Origin: an uncultured Shimia sp.
GTDB lineage: Bacteria; Pseudomonadota; Alphaproteobacteria; Rhodobacterales; Rhodobacteraceae
Assembly: GCF_947493595.1 (NCBI RefSeq)
Contig: NZ_CANLRL010000009.1
Span: 1-64,000 of the forward strand
Length of the DNA: 64,000 nucleotides
Direction of reading: 5' to 3'
Shown here: positions 9,584 through 17,694 of the stretch, in pieces
Layout of the letters: every line of letters begins with the position of its first letter
Numbering within the stretch: position 1 is the first letter of the stretch
Notes under the pieces: generated by a model
Told to the model about the DNA's origin: nothing
Database searches by the model: none
The model's input: only the letters and a program-made list of their open reading frames with translations
Program-made: the position numbers and the translations under genes

Positions 9584-10510
9584 TTACCCCTGCCGCGCGC
9601 GAATGGCGTCCAGCTTTGGAATAGACTTCACCGCGCCGACGTTTTCCACCGAAAGCGATGCCGCCGCACAGGCAAACTGCGCCGCCGTCACGGCATCAGA
9701 GGTGCGCGCATATTCCGCCAGAAAACTGCCATCAAACGTGTCGCCTGCGCCGGTCGCATCCACCAGAGCGGCCTTGCACGGTGCCACGGCCACTTGCCCG
9801 TTGGCATCCGCCACCACCGCGCCGTCCTCACCAAGCGTCAGCACGACCAGTGCTGCGCCTTCCGCAAGGAACCGCTGGCAAATTTCATCAACACCAGACG
9901 TTCCAAACAGCGCTTCCGCATCCTCAAGACTTGGGAACACAATATCGACCAGCGGCGAGATTTGTTTCAGCGCCTGACGCGCGTCCTCTGCTGACCACAG
10001 GTTCAGGCGCAGGTTGGTGTCAAACGACACCCGCGCCCCCGCCGCTTGGGCGAGTTCTGCCGCACGCACTGTGGCCGCACAGGAGGACGCGGAAATCGCC
10101 TGGGTGATCCCGCTGATATGCAGCACGCCCACGCCTTCAAACATTTCGGGCGACAAATCCTCCGGCCCGACCAAGCTCGCTGCTGATCCAGCGCGCCGAT
10201 AGGAAAACCGATGCCCGTCTGGTCCGTAGTCGATGAAGTACAGTCCGGTCGGAGCCGTCTGCGATTGCACCACGCGGGAGGCATCAATGCCTTCATCCGC
10301 GTAAAGCTGCAGAATACGCTCCGCAAAATTGTCCGATCCCAGATGGGTCAACATCCCGGCTCGTGCTCCGGCCCGCGCGGCGGCAACGGCGGTGTTGGAC
10401 ACATCGCCACCGATGCCAGGACGAATGGTGTCCGCGTCCACAAAGGAAAACTCAAACATCGGTTCGCCAAAGCACAGGATGTCGAGCGGTTTGGGGGCGG
10501 GATGGGACAT
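9584..10510 (-). CDS. PfkB-family carbohydrate kinase (2-keto-3-deoxygluconate kinase-like)
   Basis: A 308-residue ribokinase-fold kinase. N-terminal CFGEPMFEFS and the GGDVSNTAVAAARAG sugar-binding segment fit 2-keto-3-deoxygluconate (KDG) kinases. The C-terminal DATGAGDTFDGSF contains the catalytic Asp and anion hole. It would phosphorylate a sugar acid such as KDG with ATP in the cytoplasm. It lies 2 nt downstream of the GntR-type regulator gene on the same strand, so the pair is probably one transcription unit. It is convergent with the amidohydrolase gene. Family is certain; substrate is inferred. Confidence 0.85.
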   Translation of the reverse strand: MSHPAPKPLDILCFGEPMFEFSFVDADTIRPGIGGDVSNTAVAAARAGARAGMLTHLGSDNFAERILQLYADEGIDASRVVQSQTAPTGLYFIDYGPDGHRFSYRRAGSAASLVGPEDLSPEMFEGVGVLHISGITQAISASSCAATVRAAELAQAAGARVSFDTNLRLNLWSAEDARQALKQISPLVDIVFPSLEDAEALFGTSGVDEICQRFLAEGAALVVLTLGEDGAVVADANGQVAVAPCKAALVDATGAGDTFDGSFLAEYARTSDAVTAAQFACAAASLSVENVGAVKSIPKLDAIRARQG

Positions 10511-10512
10511 TT

Positions 10513-11241
10513 TCAGGATCCAGTAATTTGAGGCGCCGCGTCCTGCACAAGCGCAGTGTTGGCGGCGGCAAAGTGGTCTTTCATCGCCATGGTTGCGGCG
10601 GTGGCATCTGCATTGGCAATTGCGTGTTGAATGCGGCGATGGTCGGACAGAATACGCTGTTGGTCCTTGGACCTGGGCTGCGCCAACCGCCCAGCACTCA
10701 CCGAGGTTTCGATCACCTCGCGCAGCGACTGCACGATGTAGACGTAAAGCGGGTTGCCCGTGGCCTCGGCCACCGCAAGATGAAAGCGATAGTCAAGCTC
10801 GGCAAAACTGTCGGCATCCTCCAAGGCGTCCTGCATCTGATCACACAGTGTCGAGAGCCGGGCACAATCCGCGTCACTCCGGTTTTGCGCAGCCAAAGCG
10901 GCGGTACTGGCCTCAATGCCATTGCGCACTTCCAAAGCCTGCAAAACGCTGAATTGCGCCGTGGCCAGTCCTTGGCTCAACGATGCGGTCAACACATTGC
11001 CATCCAGCGACATCACCTGCGCCCGCCGCCCGTTGGAAATCTTGATGAGGCCTGCGCCGGCCAACTGCGCCAAGGCACCGCGCACCACAACACGGCTCAC
11101 GCCAGCGCGTTCGCAAAGCTCCGCTTCAGACGGCAAATCATCACCTGGCGCAAGCCCCGCATCCTTGATCATCGCGGCAATGCCCTCGGCCACCTGCGCG
11201 TACAGCGGGCGGCGGTCCAATGTGTCGAGCGGGCTCTGCAT
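10513..11241 (-). CDS. GntR/FadR-subfamily transcriptional regulator
   Basis: About 242 residues: an N-terminal winged helix-turn-helix (PSEAELCERAGVSRVVVRGAL) and an all-helical FCD ligand-binding domain with the Asp/His pattern typical of metal-assisted acid binding (YRFHLAVAEATGNPLY). It is expected to repress its own operon with the adjacent KDG-kinase-like gene until a sugar-acid effector binds. ATG 11241 is chosen; a TTG at 11265 in the same frame is an alternative and neither has a strong ribosome site. A perfect palindrome lies about 45 nt upstream. Confidence 0.88.
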   Translation of the reverse strand: MQSPLDTLDRRPLYAQVAEGIAAMIKDAGLAPGDDLPSEAELCERAGVSRVVVRGALAQLAGAGLIKISNGRRAQVMSLDGNVLTASLSQGLATAQFSVLQALEVRNGIEASTAALAAQNRSDADCARLSTLCDQMQDALEDADSFAELDYRFHLAVAEATGNPLYVYIVQSLREVIETSVSAGRLAQPRSKDQQRILSDHRRIQHAIANADATAATMAMKDHFAAANTALVQDAAPQITGS

Positions 11242-11285
11242 GATGTTTCGGGTCTCGGCGGGCAACAGGAATCTCTAAGCTATAT

Positions 11286-11300
11286 ACCTGTAATACAGGT
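11286..11300. promoter_or_regulatory. perfect 15-bp palindrome, probable GntR operator
   Basis: ACCTGTA-A-TACAGGT is an exact inverted repeat with 7-bp arms and one central base. It sits directly upstream of the GntR-type regulator gene. Its size fits operators of FCD-type GntR proteins, so autoregulation is the simplest reading. Confidence 0.65.
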
Positions 11301-11363
11301 TGGGGGTTCTCGCAAGTACACAGCCGTTAAGCCAATACATTTAGTCGCCGGAAATTGCCTGGA

Positions 11364-12119
11364 TTACGTCTCTGCGACCAAGCCGCGCCACATCGCGAGC
11401 AGATCTTCCCGCGTGGATGCCTCGCAGATCGCCAGCAGCAAGTTCCCTTGCCAACTGACTTCGACGGCAAATATCTGCTCTGTCATGGAAAACAGTGCCA
11501 AGTGGGGGCGATCTTGCCGGAACTGGTCCACTTGCCCCACAAAATTCCCACGGGCTTTGGCCATATGGTGCAACGCCCGCAGCGCCGCATCCGGGCCAGC
11601 TTCCACACCGACCTCCGCCTCAAGCCAGGCAACAGACAGCGCCTTCACATCTGCAATAATGGCAGGCGTGACCGTATTCTCGTGCGGCGCTTCCAGCGTC
11701 TCCAACAATGCCTGACAGGACCATGATCGGGCCGAGCTTGGCATCTCAGGCGTCCGCGCGGCAATGTCAAACCGCAGGCTTTTGGCGCCATCCAGCGCCC
11801 GCTCAATCGCTGCTACGACGTCTTGCGCTTCGGCATTACTGGCATCCAGAGAAATCCCCTCTAGCGCCACCAAGTGCCGGTTGCTGATGGTCAGCAGCAG
11901 CGCGGCGTCGCAGTCCTGCGCGGACACAGCAATTGTTCGCGCCAGCACCACCTCGCCAATTTCGCTAATGACGGCCAGCACGGCCTCCGCCGCAGAATGA
12001 AAGTTGCGCCACGTGCCATAGGCCGGCGTCATCGGCGCTGTCAGCCGCCGCATAGCTGCGCGTGCGTCCGCCACCTCGGTGTCTGAGGCGGTAAGGATAT
12101 CTTTGCGCGGCGCGATCAC
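11364..12119 (-). CDS. uncharacterised protein, last gene of kinase/GTPase operon
   Basis: A 251-residue soluble protein with no recognised catalytic motif, signal peptide or membrane helix. GTG 12119 is chosen because it overlaps the stop of the preceding gene (GTGA), and the open frame upstream of it is antisense-like in composition. Two alpha/beta stretches are visible: one about residues 55-120 (AEAVLAVISEIGEVVLART, then DAALLLTISNRHLVAL) and one at the C terminus (FSMTEQIFAVEVSWQGN, then LLAICEASTREDLLAMW). Both look like helix-strand-strand-helix units of the Roadblock/LC7 or profilin-like kind. That reading is inference from pattern only. Its position argues for a role with the three upstream GTPases. 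Confidence 0.7.
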   Translation of the reverse strand: MIAPRKDILTASDTEVADARAAMRRLTAPMTPAYGTWRNFHSAAEAVLAVISEIGEVVLARTIAVSAQDCDAALLLTISNRHLVALEGISLDASNAEAQDVVAAIERALDGAKSLRFDIAARTPEMPSSARSWSCQALLETLEAPHENTVTPAIIADVKALSVAWLEAEVGVEAGPDAALRALHHMAKARGNFVGQVDQFRQDRPHLALFSMTEQIFAVEVSWQGNLLLAICEASTREDLLAMWRGLVAET

Positions 12120-12478
12120 GCGTCCCCCGCCATTTTGGTCAGCGCGGCTATGCCTTTGGGAACAACAAGTTGGGGATCGCAGTCCAAGGGACAGAGCAGA
12201 CAAATGAAATCCACACGGCCCTGCGCCCGGACATAGATCCGCATGTCTTGCGCGGTCAGCACAATGCTGTCTTGAGTGGTGGCCTTTGGATCCCCTAAGC
12301 TCTCGGTCGCCACAAAACACCGTGCCGCTTCGGCACAGAGGTTATCCAGCCTTTCCCGGGGCATCGCCTTGTCATGGGACGCTTTGAGGATCAGATGCGC
12401 GGCCACATCCCCGAATGCTGCCACCTGACAGCCGGGAATGTCGGATCGTAGGGCATCTAGGCAGTCTGCAACCGTCAC
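12116..12478 (-). CDS. small Roadblock/LC7-like protein (tentative)
   Basis: A 120-residue soluble protein. The layout is an N-terminal helix ending in an IPG turn (CLDALRSDIPG), a strand, a central helix (RERLDNLCAEAARCFV), a paired strand (DSIVLTAQDMRIYVRAQG), a hydrophobic strand (FICLLCP) and a C-terminal helix (GIAALTKMAG). This order matches the Roadblock/LC7 fold, known from MglB and CvnB, which regulate small GTPases. No sequence search could be run, so the fold call is inference. Start is GTG 12478 with GGAGG 10 nt upstream. The 62-nt gap to the preceding GTPase gene is the largest in the operon. Confidence 0.6.
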   Translation of the reverse strand: MTVADCLDALRSDIPGCQVAAFGDVAAHLILKASHDKAMPRERLDNLCAEAARCFVATESLGDPKATTQDSIVLTAQDMRIYVRAQGRVDFICLLCPLDCDPQLVVPKGIAALTKMAGDA

Positions 12479-12540
12479 AGATCGCTGTCCTCCAACGTTA
12501 CGCGATCTCCACTGGCCTTCAACTTAGGCAAGAGATCACC

Positions 12541-13476
12541 TCAAATATCACCACCAACGCCAAGGGCGTGCAGCGGCATGTCTAGTAACTCTTCACTCGA
12601 AGGTCGCACCGGATTGGGTGCCTTTGGGCGCACCCGTCGGGGCATCACTTTTGGCCCATCATTTTTGGCGCAGGACACCTCAGGTGATGCGGCCGGTGCC
12701 GTTATTGCTTCGGGCAAATCTGCTTCTGTATCTTGTACGGCGGGCGCGTTAACATCATCTTGCGCAGCGGCCATTGCCTCGGCCTCTCCCACTAGCATTG
12801 CCACCATGCGTTCAATCAAAGCCGCCCCGCCGCTGTTGCGCCAGGCGGTTTCATCCATGCCTGCGTTGATCGCCTCCAGCGTAGCAATCGGGACAATTGC
12901 ATCAAATGCGTCGCCAGCCTCCGCCTCAAGCCGCGCCAAAACCCGCGCGCGGTCCCGCTCGGAGCGCAGCTTGTCAAACTGCGTCACAACCAAGTGGTTT
13001 GGCCCTTTGATCTGTTGGGACACCTGCTCCCATAATGCTGCCTCGGACTGTCGCCAGGCCTGCGTTGCGTGGGTGCACCAGATCACGCAATCCACCTCAT
13101 CCATCAGCGATAACCAGGTCTCATGCTTCAGGTTAGGGTCGGAAATCCCGGGAATATCAATCAGGTCGCACAGGTTGAGAATGTCGGAATCCATCGAAAA
13201 CCGGATCAATTCACAGCCCGCCATCGGAGCCTCACAAATATCTGCCCCGTCAAACGCCGCCTCCGAGCCGTCGTCACGCACCAAGGTTGCCCCGCGCGCG
13301 CCATGGCTCACCCAGACCGGCGGCACCCGCGTGGCGGTAATGCGCACCGGCATTGGGTCACAGCCCAACAAAAGGTTCATCAACGTGCTTTTGCCGGCGC
13401 TGAACTCCCCCATTAGGGCAATGCGCGGTTTGCGCAATGCCTGCTGGGCCACAATTTCTACATCCTGAGCGGTCAT
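12541..13476 (-). CDS. dynamin-like P-loop GTPase (third of three)
   Basis: A 311-residue predicted GTPase with the bacterial dynamin-like signature: P loop GEFSAGKST (residues 23-31), a switch-1 Thr in TATRVPP, switch 2 DIPG (107-110) and a TQFDKL base-recognition motif (165-170). After about residue 225 it turns into a low-complexity acidic/proline tail. There is no obvious stalk or paddle, so it is shorter than a full dynamin. It overlaps the preceding GTPase gene by 4 nt (ATGA), suggesting stoichiometric synthesis. The family call is strong; the cellular role is unknown. Confidence 0.85.
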   Translation of the reverse strand: MTAQDVEIVAQQALRKPRIALMGEFSAGKSTLMNLLLGCDPMPVRITATRVPPVWVSHGARGATLVRDDGSEAAFDGADICEAPMAGCELIRFSMDSDILNLCDLIDIPGISDPNLKHETWLSLMDEVDCVIWCTHATQAWRQSEAALWEQVSQQIKGPNHLVVTQFDKLRSERDRARVLARLEAEAGDAFDAIVPIATLEAINAGMDETAWRNSGGAALIERMVAMLVGEAEAMAAAQDDVNAPAVQDTEADLPEAITAPAASPEVSCAKNDGPKVMPRRVRPKAPNPVRPSSEELLDMPLHALGVGGDI

Positions 13477-15554
13477 TGGGAGCTCCCTCCTGCCTCAACC
13501 ATGGTACTTTGCAATAGTGCGTCAAACTGCGTGGTCAGCGCGTCCAGCTGGGCGCGCTTCTGACCTTCCTCGCCGCTTTGGAATAGCTTCTCGATCTCCG
13601 CGCTTTGCGGCGCGGCGCTGATGTCCTGCATGATTTCGTCATGCTGCTCAAAGAACTCGCGCAAACAGCTGGTTGCGAGCGCCCGAACCTGCTCGGTCTG
13701 AATGCCTTTGGACTGCAACATGAAATCCTCGGTTTCCCGCGCGATCAGGTTCTGGAAGCGCTTGGAAAATGCGTTGAAGCCGCGAATGCGGTTCCACCAG
13801 GAAATCCACCAGCCGTCGTTGAAATCCAGCGCGATGGTCTGTCCCAGCGCAATCGGGGCGGGCAGGTCGGGTAGGGCAGGGGGGGCCATCTGGATACCCT
13901 CCACCGCGTGCCCGTAGGTGTTGGCATAGAGCATCGCCACATCCGTCATCGCCGCCTCAAACCGCGCCTGCGCCAAGTTGCGCACCCGCGCGCCAAAGGC
14001 CGAATAGGCGGTGCGCAGCAACATGCGCAGCCCCACCGGATCGTAGTCCCAGACAATGTCTTTGCCGTAGTTCTCTAAATGCGTCAGCAACGACCGCAAC
14101 GCCCGGTCAATGAACTTCGCATGCGCCCGATCCGCGCGGGTGTGATAGTCTGCTATGGCAGCATCCAACTCTTCTGCAAAGGTCTGATGGTGAAACGCCG
14201 CGATGCTGCGAAATTCTTTGAGGGCATCATAGGTCGACAGGTTAGCGTTGCCGCCTTGTTTGGCTCCGATCTGCACCATGCCTGCCGCCAACTCGCTGGT
14301 TGCAACCGTCAGCGCGGCGTTGGTGGTCTTTTGCAAAAGCTGCTGCCCTTGCTCTTCGATCACCCGCTCCGACAGCGCACGGTACAAGTGTCCCATACCG
14401 GACAGCTCCCACACCATTTCATGCGGTTGCATTTGTCCATGTTGCTGGTCCAGCGCAATTTCTGCCCAATCAAACAAGGCCTTGCTGGCCACCTCCGGCA
14501 TGCCTTCAATATTACCGCTCAGCGCTTTGTTGGCCCAATAGGCGCTGCCAAACAGGATCTCGGCATCCTCCGGCCCTTGTTTGTTGTGTAATGTCTGGCG
14601 GATGCTGGCTTCAATCTCGGGCACCTGATTGGCCGGGTCCGGCAGTTCATCAATCCGGTTCACAAAGATCAGCACATTGCGCGACTTCAGGTTCGAAATC
14701 AGCCGGATCAGCCCCATGTCCACCGAGGTCAGCGCCTGACCGGCTGACAGAACCACGACACAGATCTTACTGCTGCGCAGCGCCTGAATGGTCACCTGTT
14801 CGCGCATCATGAACGTGTCGTTCACACCGGGCGTGTCTCGCAGGCACAGCGGCACCGGCACGGTGTCACAGTTCAGCGTTAGATCCGCCGAGGACAGAAT
14901 ATCCGCAAACCGTCCTTGCTCGCTGTCCGCCTCGCCAAAATCGTCGCCCAGAACGATGTAGCGCTCCAACAGGTTCTTGTCGAAATAGCCGTAGTTGTGG
15001 ATCTCCCCCAGCAACAGATCAAATTTCTTGCCCAGCCGTTTCTGCGCTTTGGCGCGCACCTTCTCGATCTGTTCGCCAATCTTGGCCAACTCGCTTTCCG
15101 CACCGGCGCGGCTGGCCATCTCGCCAATCCGCCCGCCTTGGTTCAACAACCGGTCCCAATTGTCCTCGGTCATAAACTGAAAGCTGGCCCCGGTTTCCGC
15201 CGGACGCGACGCCGGTTTCAGGTGCAGCGAGGTAACCACAGAGGTCCAGGGGTTCACATCTGACGGCAGCAAATCCGCCCAGCCAGCCATCGCGTTCACC
15301 AAAGTGGTTTTGCCAGATTTCACCTGCCCAAGCACGGTGATGGTGGGCTCAAACCCCGCCACATCCTTGCGCAGGCGCTCCACGGTTTTGGCGGAATTTT
15401 TGCCAGCCACCTGTGACAGTTGCGCCAACAGATGATCCAACTCGTCCAGATCCTGCCCCAGTTGTCCCAGACCTTCCAACCCTGTGCGCAGGTTGGAAAT
15501 CCGCCGCGATGTGCGCACCTCGGGCTTGCTCTCTTGCCGAATTTGCATGTTCAT
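13473..15554 (-). CDS. large dynamin-family GTPase (second of three)
   Basis: A 693-residue protein with an N-terminal helical region and a dynamin-type GTPase domain: GQVKSGKTT (76-84), a switch-1 Thr in NPWTSVVTS (101-109), DTPG near residue 240 and an NRID motif near 300. A long helical portion follows, typical of bacterial dynamin-like proteins, with an aromatic/amphipathic patch (WWISWWNRIRGF) near residue 590 that could touch membrane. These proteins usually remodel or tether membranes in a nucleotide-dependent way. It overlaps both neighbours by 4 nt. ATG 15554 is used; ATG 15548 is two codons inside. Confidence 0.85.
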   Translation of the reverse strand: MNMQIRQESKPEVRTSRRISNLRTGLEGLGQLGQDLDELDHLLAQLSQVAGKNSAKTVERLRKDVAGFEPTITVLGQVKSGKTTLVNAMAGWADLLPSDVNPWTSVVTSLHLKPASRPAETGASFQFMTEDNWDRLLNQGGRIGEMASRAGAESELAKIGEQIEKVRAKAQKRLGKKFDLLLGEIHNYGYFDKNLLERYIVLGDDFGEADSEQGRFADILSSADLTLNCDTVPVPLCLRDTPGVNDTFMMREQVTIQALRSSKICVVVLSAGQALTSVDMGLIRLISNLKSRNVLIFVNRIDELPDPANQVPEIEASIRQTLHNKQGPEDAEILFGSAYWANKALSGNIEGMPEVASKALFDWAEIALDQQHGQMQPHEMVWELSGMGHLYRALSERVIEEQGQQLLQKTTNAALTVATSELAAGMVQIGAKQGGNANLSTYDALKEFRSIAAFHHQTFAEELDAAIADYHTRADRAHAKFIDRALRSLLTHLENYGKDIVWDYDPVGLRMLLRTAYSAFGARVRNLAQARFEAAMTDVAMLYANTYGHAVEGIQMAPPALPDLPAPIALGQTIALDFNDGWWISWWNRIRGFNAFSKRFQNLIARETEDFMLQSKGIQTEQVRALATSCLREFFEQHDEIMQDISAAPQSAEIEKLFQSGEEGQKRAQLDALTTQFDALLQSTMVEAGGSSQ

Positions 15555-16753
15555 GCCTGTGCCCTCGCGCCTATTTCTTTGCGGAGTTGTAACAACAGGA
15601 TGATCCCGTCCTCCGCCGCCGTCGGGCTCTGCTCGACCTGCAACAACATCAACGTGTCTTCCCCGTCGCGGGCGTCATCCAGCAAATCCGTCGCCGCCGG
15701 ATCCTGTCCTGCTTCTGCGTCCAACACCGAGGTCAAAGCCCGCACAGTGTCGGCACAGCGCGACAACAACCCATCCGCATTGGGGATTTTTCCCGCATCT
15801 AAGTCGGACAACATCTCCTGCGCCGCCGTTTGCAGCAGCGTTTGCAACTGATCCATCAGCGCGGTTTCGCTGCCCAAAGTTGGCTTGCTCGACACAGGTG
15901 TTTGCTGCGGGGCAGGGGGCACGTCGTCGCCCGCGGCTTCCACAACTTCTCCTAACTGCGCCAACAGCAACCGCGCCTGGTCCAAGTCCGCCGCCCGCCC
16001 CTTGCGCGCCTGCGCCTCAACCGCCTCGACCAATTCTTGGCCACCAGATGCTGCCCACAACTCCTGTTGCGCCTCACCGCCCGCCCGCGCCTTGAGCGCG
16101 TGCAACGTGGCCACCGGATGCAGTCCCAGAAACGCCTCCACCGCGCTCTCTTCCAGCGCGGCCAACTGGTCCGCCAACCCGCCGGTCATGATATGCCGGT
16201 CCGCCTTGGTCAGGGCCAGAAAACTGTGGTCCTTAATGGCATCCGGCACCGTGTCCCAAATGGCGTGTTCCGAAGCATCAAACCCTTCGCTGCACCAGAC
16301 AAACACTTGGCCTTCCTGCAAGGCCGTTTGCATCAACGCCTGTTGCGCCGCGGGATCATTGGGTTGCATCACTTCCACAAACGCCTGTGTTTTCAGGCTG
16401 TCGATTGGCACCTCATATGTAACCCGCGCCGCGCCTCGCGTCCGATCGTCCAGCGCATGAACTGTTACTGTTTCCGTCGCCCCATCCGCCCAGGTCACTG
16501 TGGCCTGCGTACTTGCGCCGTAGACCACCTCAACAATCGGTACGTCTTGCGGCGGTTGGATCACATCGCCACCCAGCATCATATTGATCAGGCTGGTTTT
16601 CCCGCTGCCCGAACGGCCCAGAACCACCACACGCACCGCCTCAGTCAGGTGGGTAAGGATCTCTTCGCCAAAGGCCTTTTGACGCCGTGGCACATGTCCG
16701 CTCGCCAATGCGGAGTGCAATTGCCCAACGATCTGCTCTGGTTGTGTCTGCAT
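15551..16753 (-). CDS. P-loop GTPase-like protein (first of three)
   Basis: A 400-residue protein with a clear P loop, GRSGSGKTS (46-54), and a base-recognition motif TKAD (182-185). A standard DxxG switch 2 is not visible; the equivalent region reads MQPNDP, so hydrolysis may be altered. The C-terminal half is acidic and helical, without a membrane segment. ATG 16753 is chosen because it joins the phosphatase stop as TGATG and an earlier in-frame start would lie deep inside the phosphatase gene. It is probably a partner of the following dynamin-like GTPase. Confidence 0.75.
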   Translation of the reverse strand: MQTQPEQIVGQLHSALASGHVPRRQKAFGEEILTHLTEAVRVVVLGRSGSGKTSLINMMLGGDVIQPPQDVPIVEVVYGASTQATVTWADGATETVTVHALDDRTRGAARVTYEVPIDSLKTQAFVEVMQPNDPAAQQALMQTALQEGQVFVWCSEGFDASEHAIWDTVPDAIKDHSFLALTKADRHIMTGGLADQLAALEESAVEAFLGLHPVATLHALKARAGGEAQQELWAASGGQELVEAVEAQARKGRAADLDQARLLLAQLGEVVEAAGDDVPPAPQQTPVSSKPTLGSETALMDQLQTLLQTAAQEMLSDLDAGKIPNADGLLSRCADTVRALTSVLDAEAGQDPAATDLLDDARDGEDTLMLLQVEQSPTAAEDGIILLLQLRKEIGARAQA

Positions 16754-17694
16754 CACTTCCCGACCTTTCGCGTTAGGCTGACAATGGTGCGCACCGTGCC
16801 GCGATGCGCCCGTCGATCGATTTGCACGACCTCTCCGGTGGCGCGCGGGCGCGCCGGTTGCGGCGACGGTGCTGGTTTGGCCTCTTGTGCCTCTGCCCGA
16901 TGCACCGCCTTGATCACGCACAGCGACAGGTTGTCCTGCTCCGGACAGCCCGCCGCGCGCACGGCTGCAAGCAACGCCGCGCTAATCTCCTGACCAGTGG
17001 CTTTTGCACTCTCTTGCAAAACCTCCGCCACCGTTTCGTCAGCCAAGGTGTGAAGCCCGTCACTGGCCGCCAGAACAATATCCCCAGCTTGCAACGTCAT
17101 CGGCTCGGCGCGGCAATCCACCTTGGCAATCTCCGCCCCCGCCAAAACCGAGATCAGCGCGCTGCGATCCGGATGGTTCTGCGCCTCATCGGCATCCATC
17201 AACCCGCGCGCCTGCATCAAATCAATCTGCGCCGCATAGGAGTGGTCTTCGTTCAACCGATACAGCCGGCCCGCGCGCCACAGATAAAGCGGCGAGTCCC
17301 CGACAGAGACCCAATAGAGCCGCGCGCCAAAAATCACCGGCGCCACCACCGTGGCCCCCATGCCCGACGCATCTGAGTTCTGCCGCTCATACAGCTGGAT
17401 ACAGCTATTGGCCGCTGCCACGGCCTCCTGCAAAACGGGCCCGATGTTGCGCTCCATTTCCTCCGGCGCGCCGCTCAACAGTTTCAACTCACTGAATAAC
17501 TCTGTCGCCACGATACCGCTGGCCACGTCTCCGCAGGAATGCCCGCCCATGCCGTCCGACAGCACCGCAAATCCCATCGGCGCCCCCAGCGGGAAGTCGG
17601 CCACCACGGTGTCCTCCTGCCTCTCCCGCGCGCCCAGAGAGAGCGCGGTGGCCACATCAAAGCTCAGCTCAGCCAAGGTCGCTGCGCCCCGCAT
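16753..17694 (-). CDS. PP2C-family Ser/Thr protein phosphatase
   Basis: A 313-residue metal-dependent phosphatase of the PPM/PP2C family. Metal-binding and catalytic motifs are present: RQEDTVVAD near residue 28, SDGMGGH near 46-52, VSVGDSPLYL, AASDGLHTL, and a final DN in CPEQDNLSL. No membrane segment is seen. It is expected to reverse the phosphorylation set by the operon's kinase. ATG 17694 is preferred: GGGGTGA lies just upstream and it overlaps the FHA gene by only 26 nt; a start at 17757 is possible. The kinase/FHA/PP2C order recalls type VI secretion post-translational control, but no such genes are near. Confidence 0.9.
   Translation of the reverse strand: MRGAATLAELSFDVATALSLGARERQEDTVVADFPLGAPMGFAVLSDGMGGHSCGDVASGIVATELFSELKLLSGAPEEMERNIGPVLQEAVAAANSCIQLYERQNSDASGMGATVVAPVIFGARLYWVSVGDSPLYLWRAGRLYRLNEDHSYAAQIDLMQARGLMDADEAQNHPDRSALISVLAGAEIAKVDCRAEPMTLQAGDIVLAASDGLHTLADETVAEVLQESAKATGQEISAALLAAVRAAGCPEQDNLSLCVIKAVHRAEAQEAKPAPSPQPARPRATGEVVQIDRRAHRGTVRTIVSLTRKVGK

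Noticed and set aside
12120-12320. Upstream extension of the last gene of the GTPase operon
   Set aside because: This part overlaps the preceding gene in another frame and looks like its shadow; the GTG with GTGA overlap is the better start.
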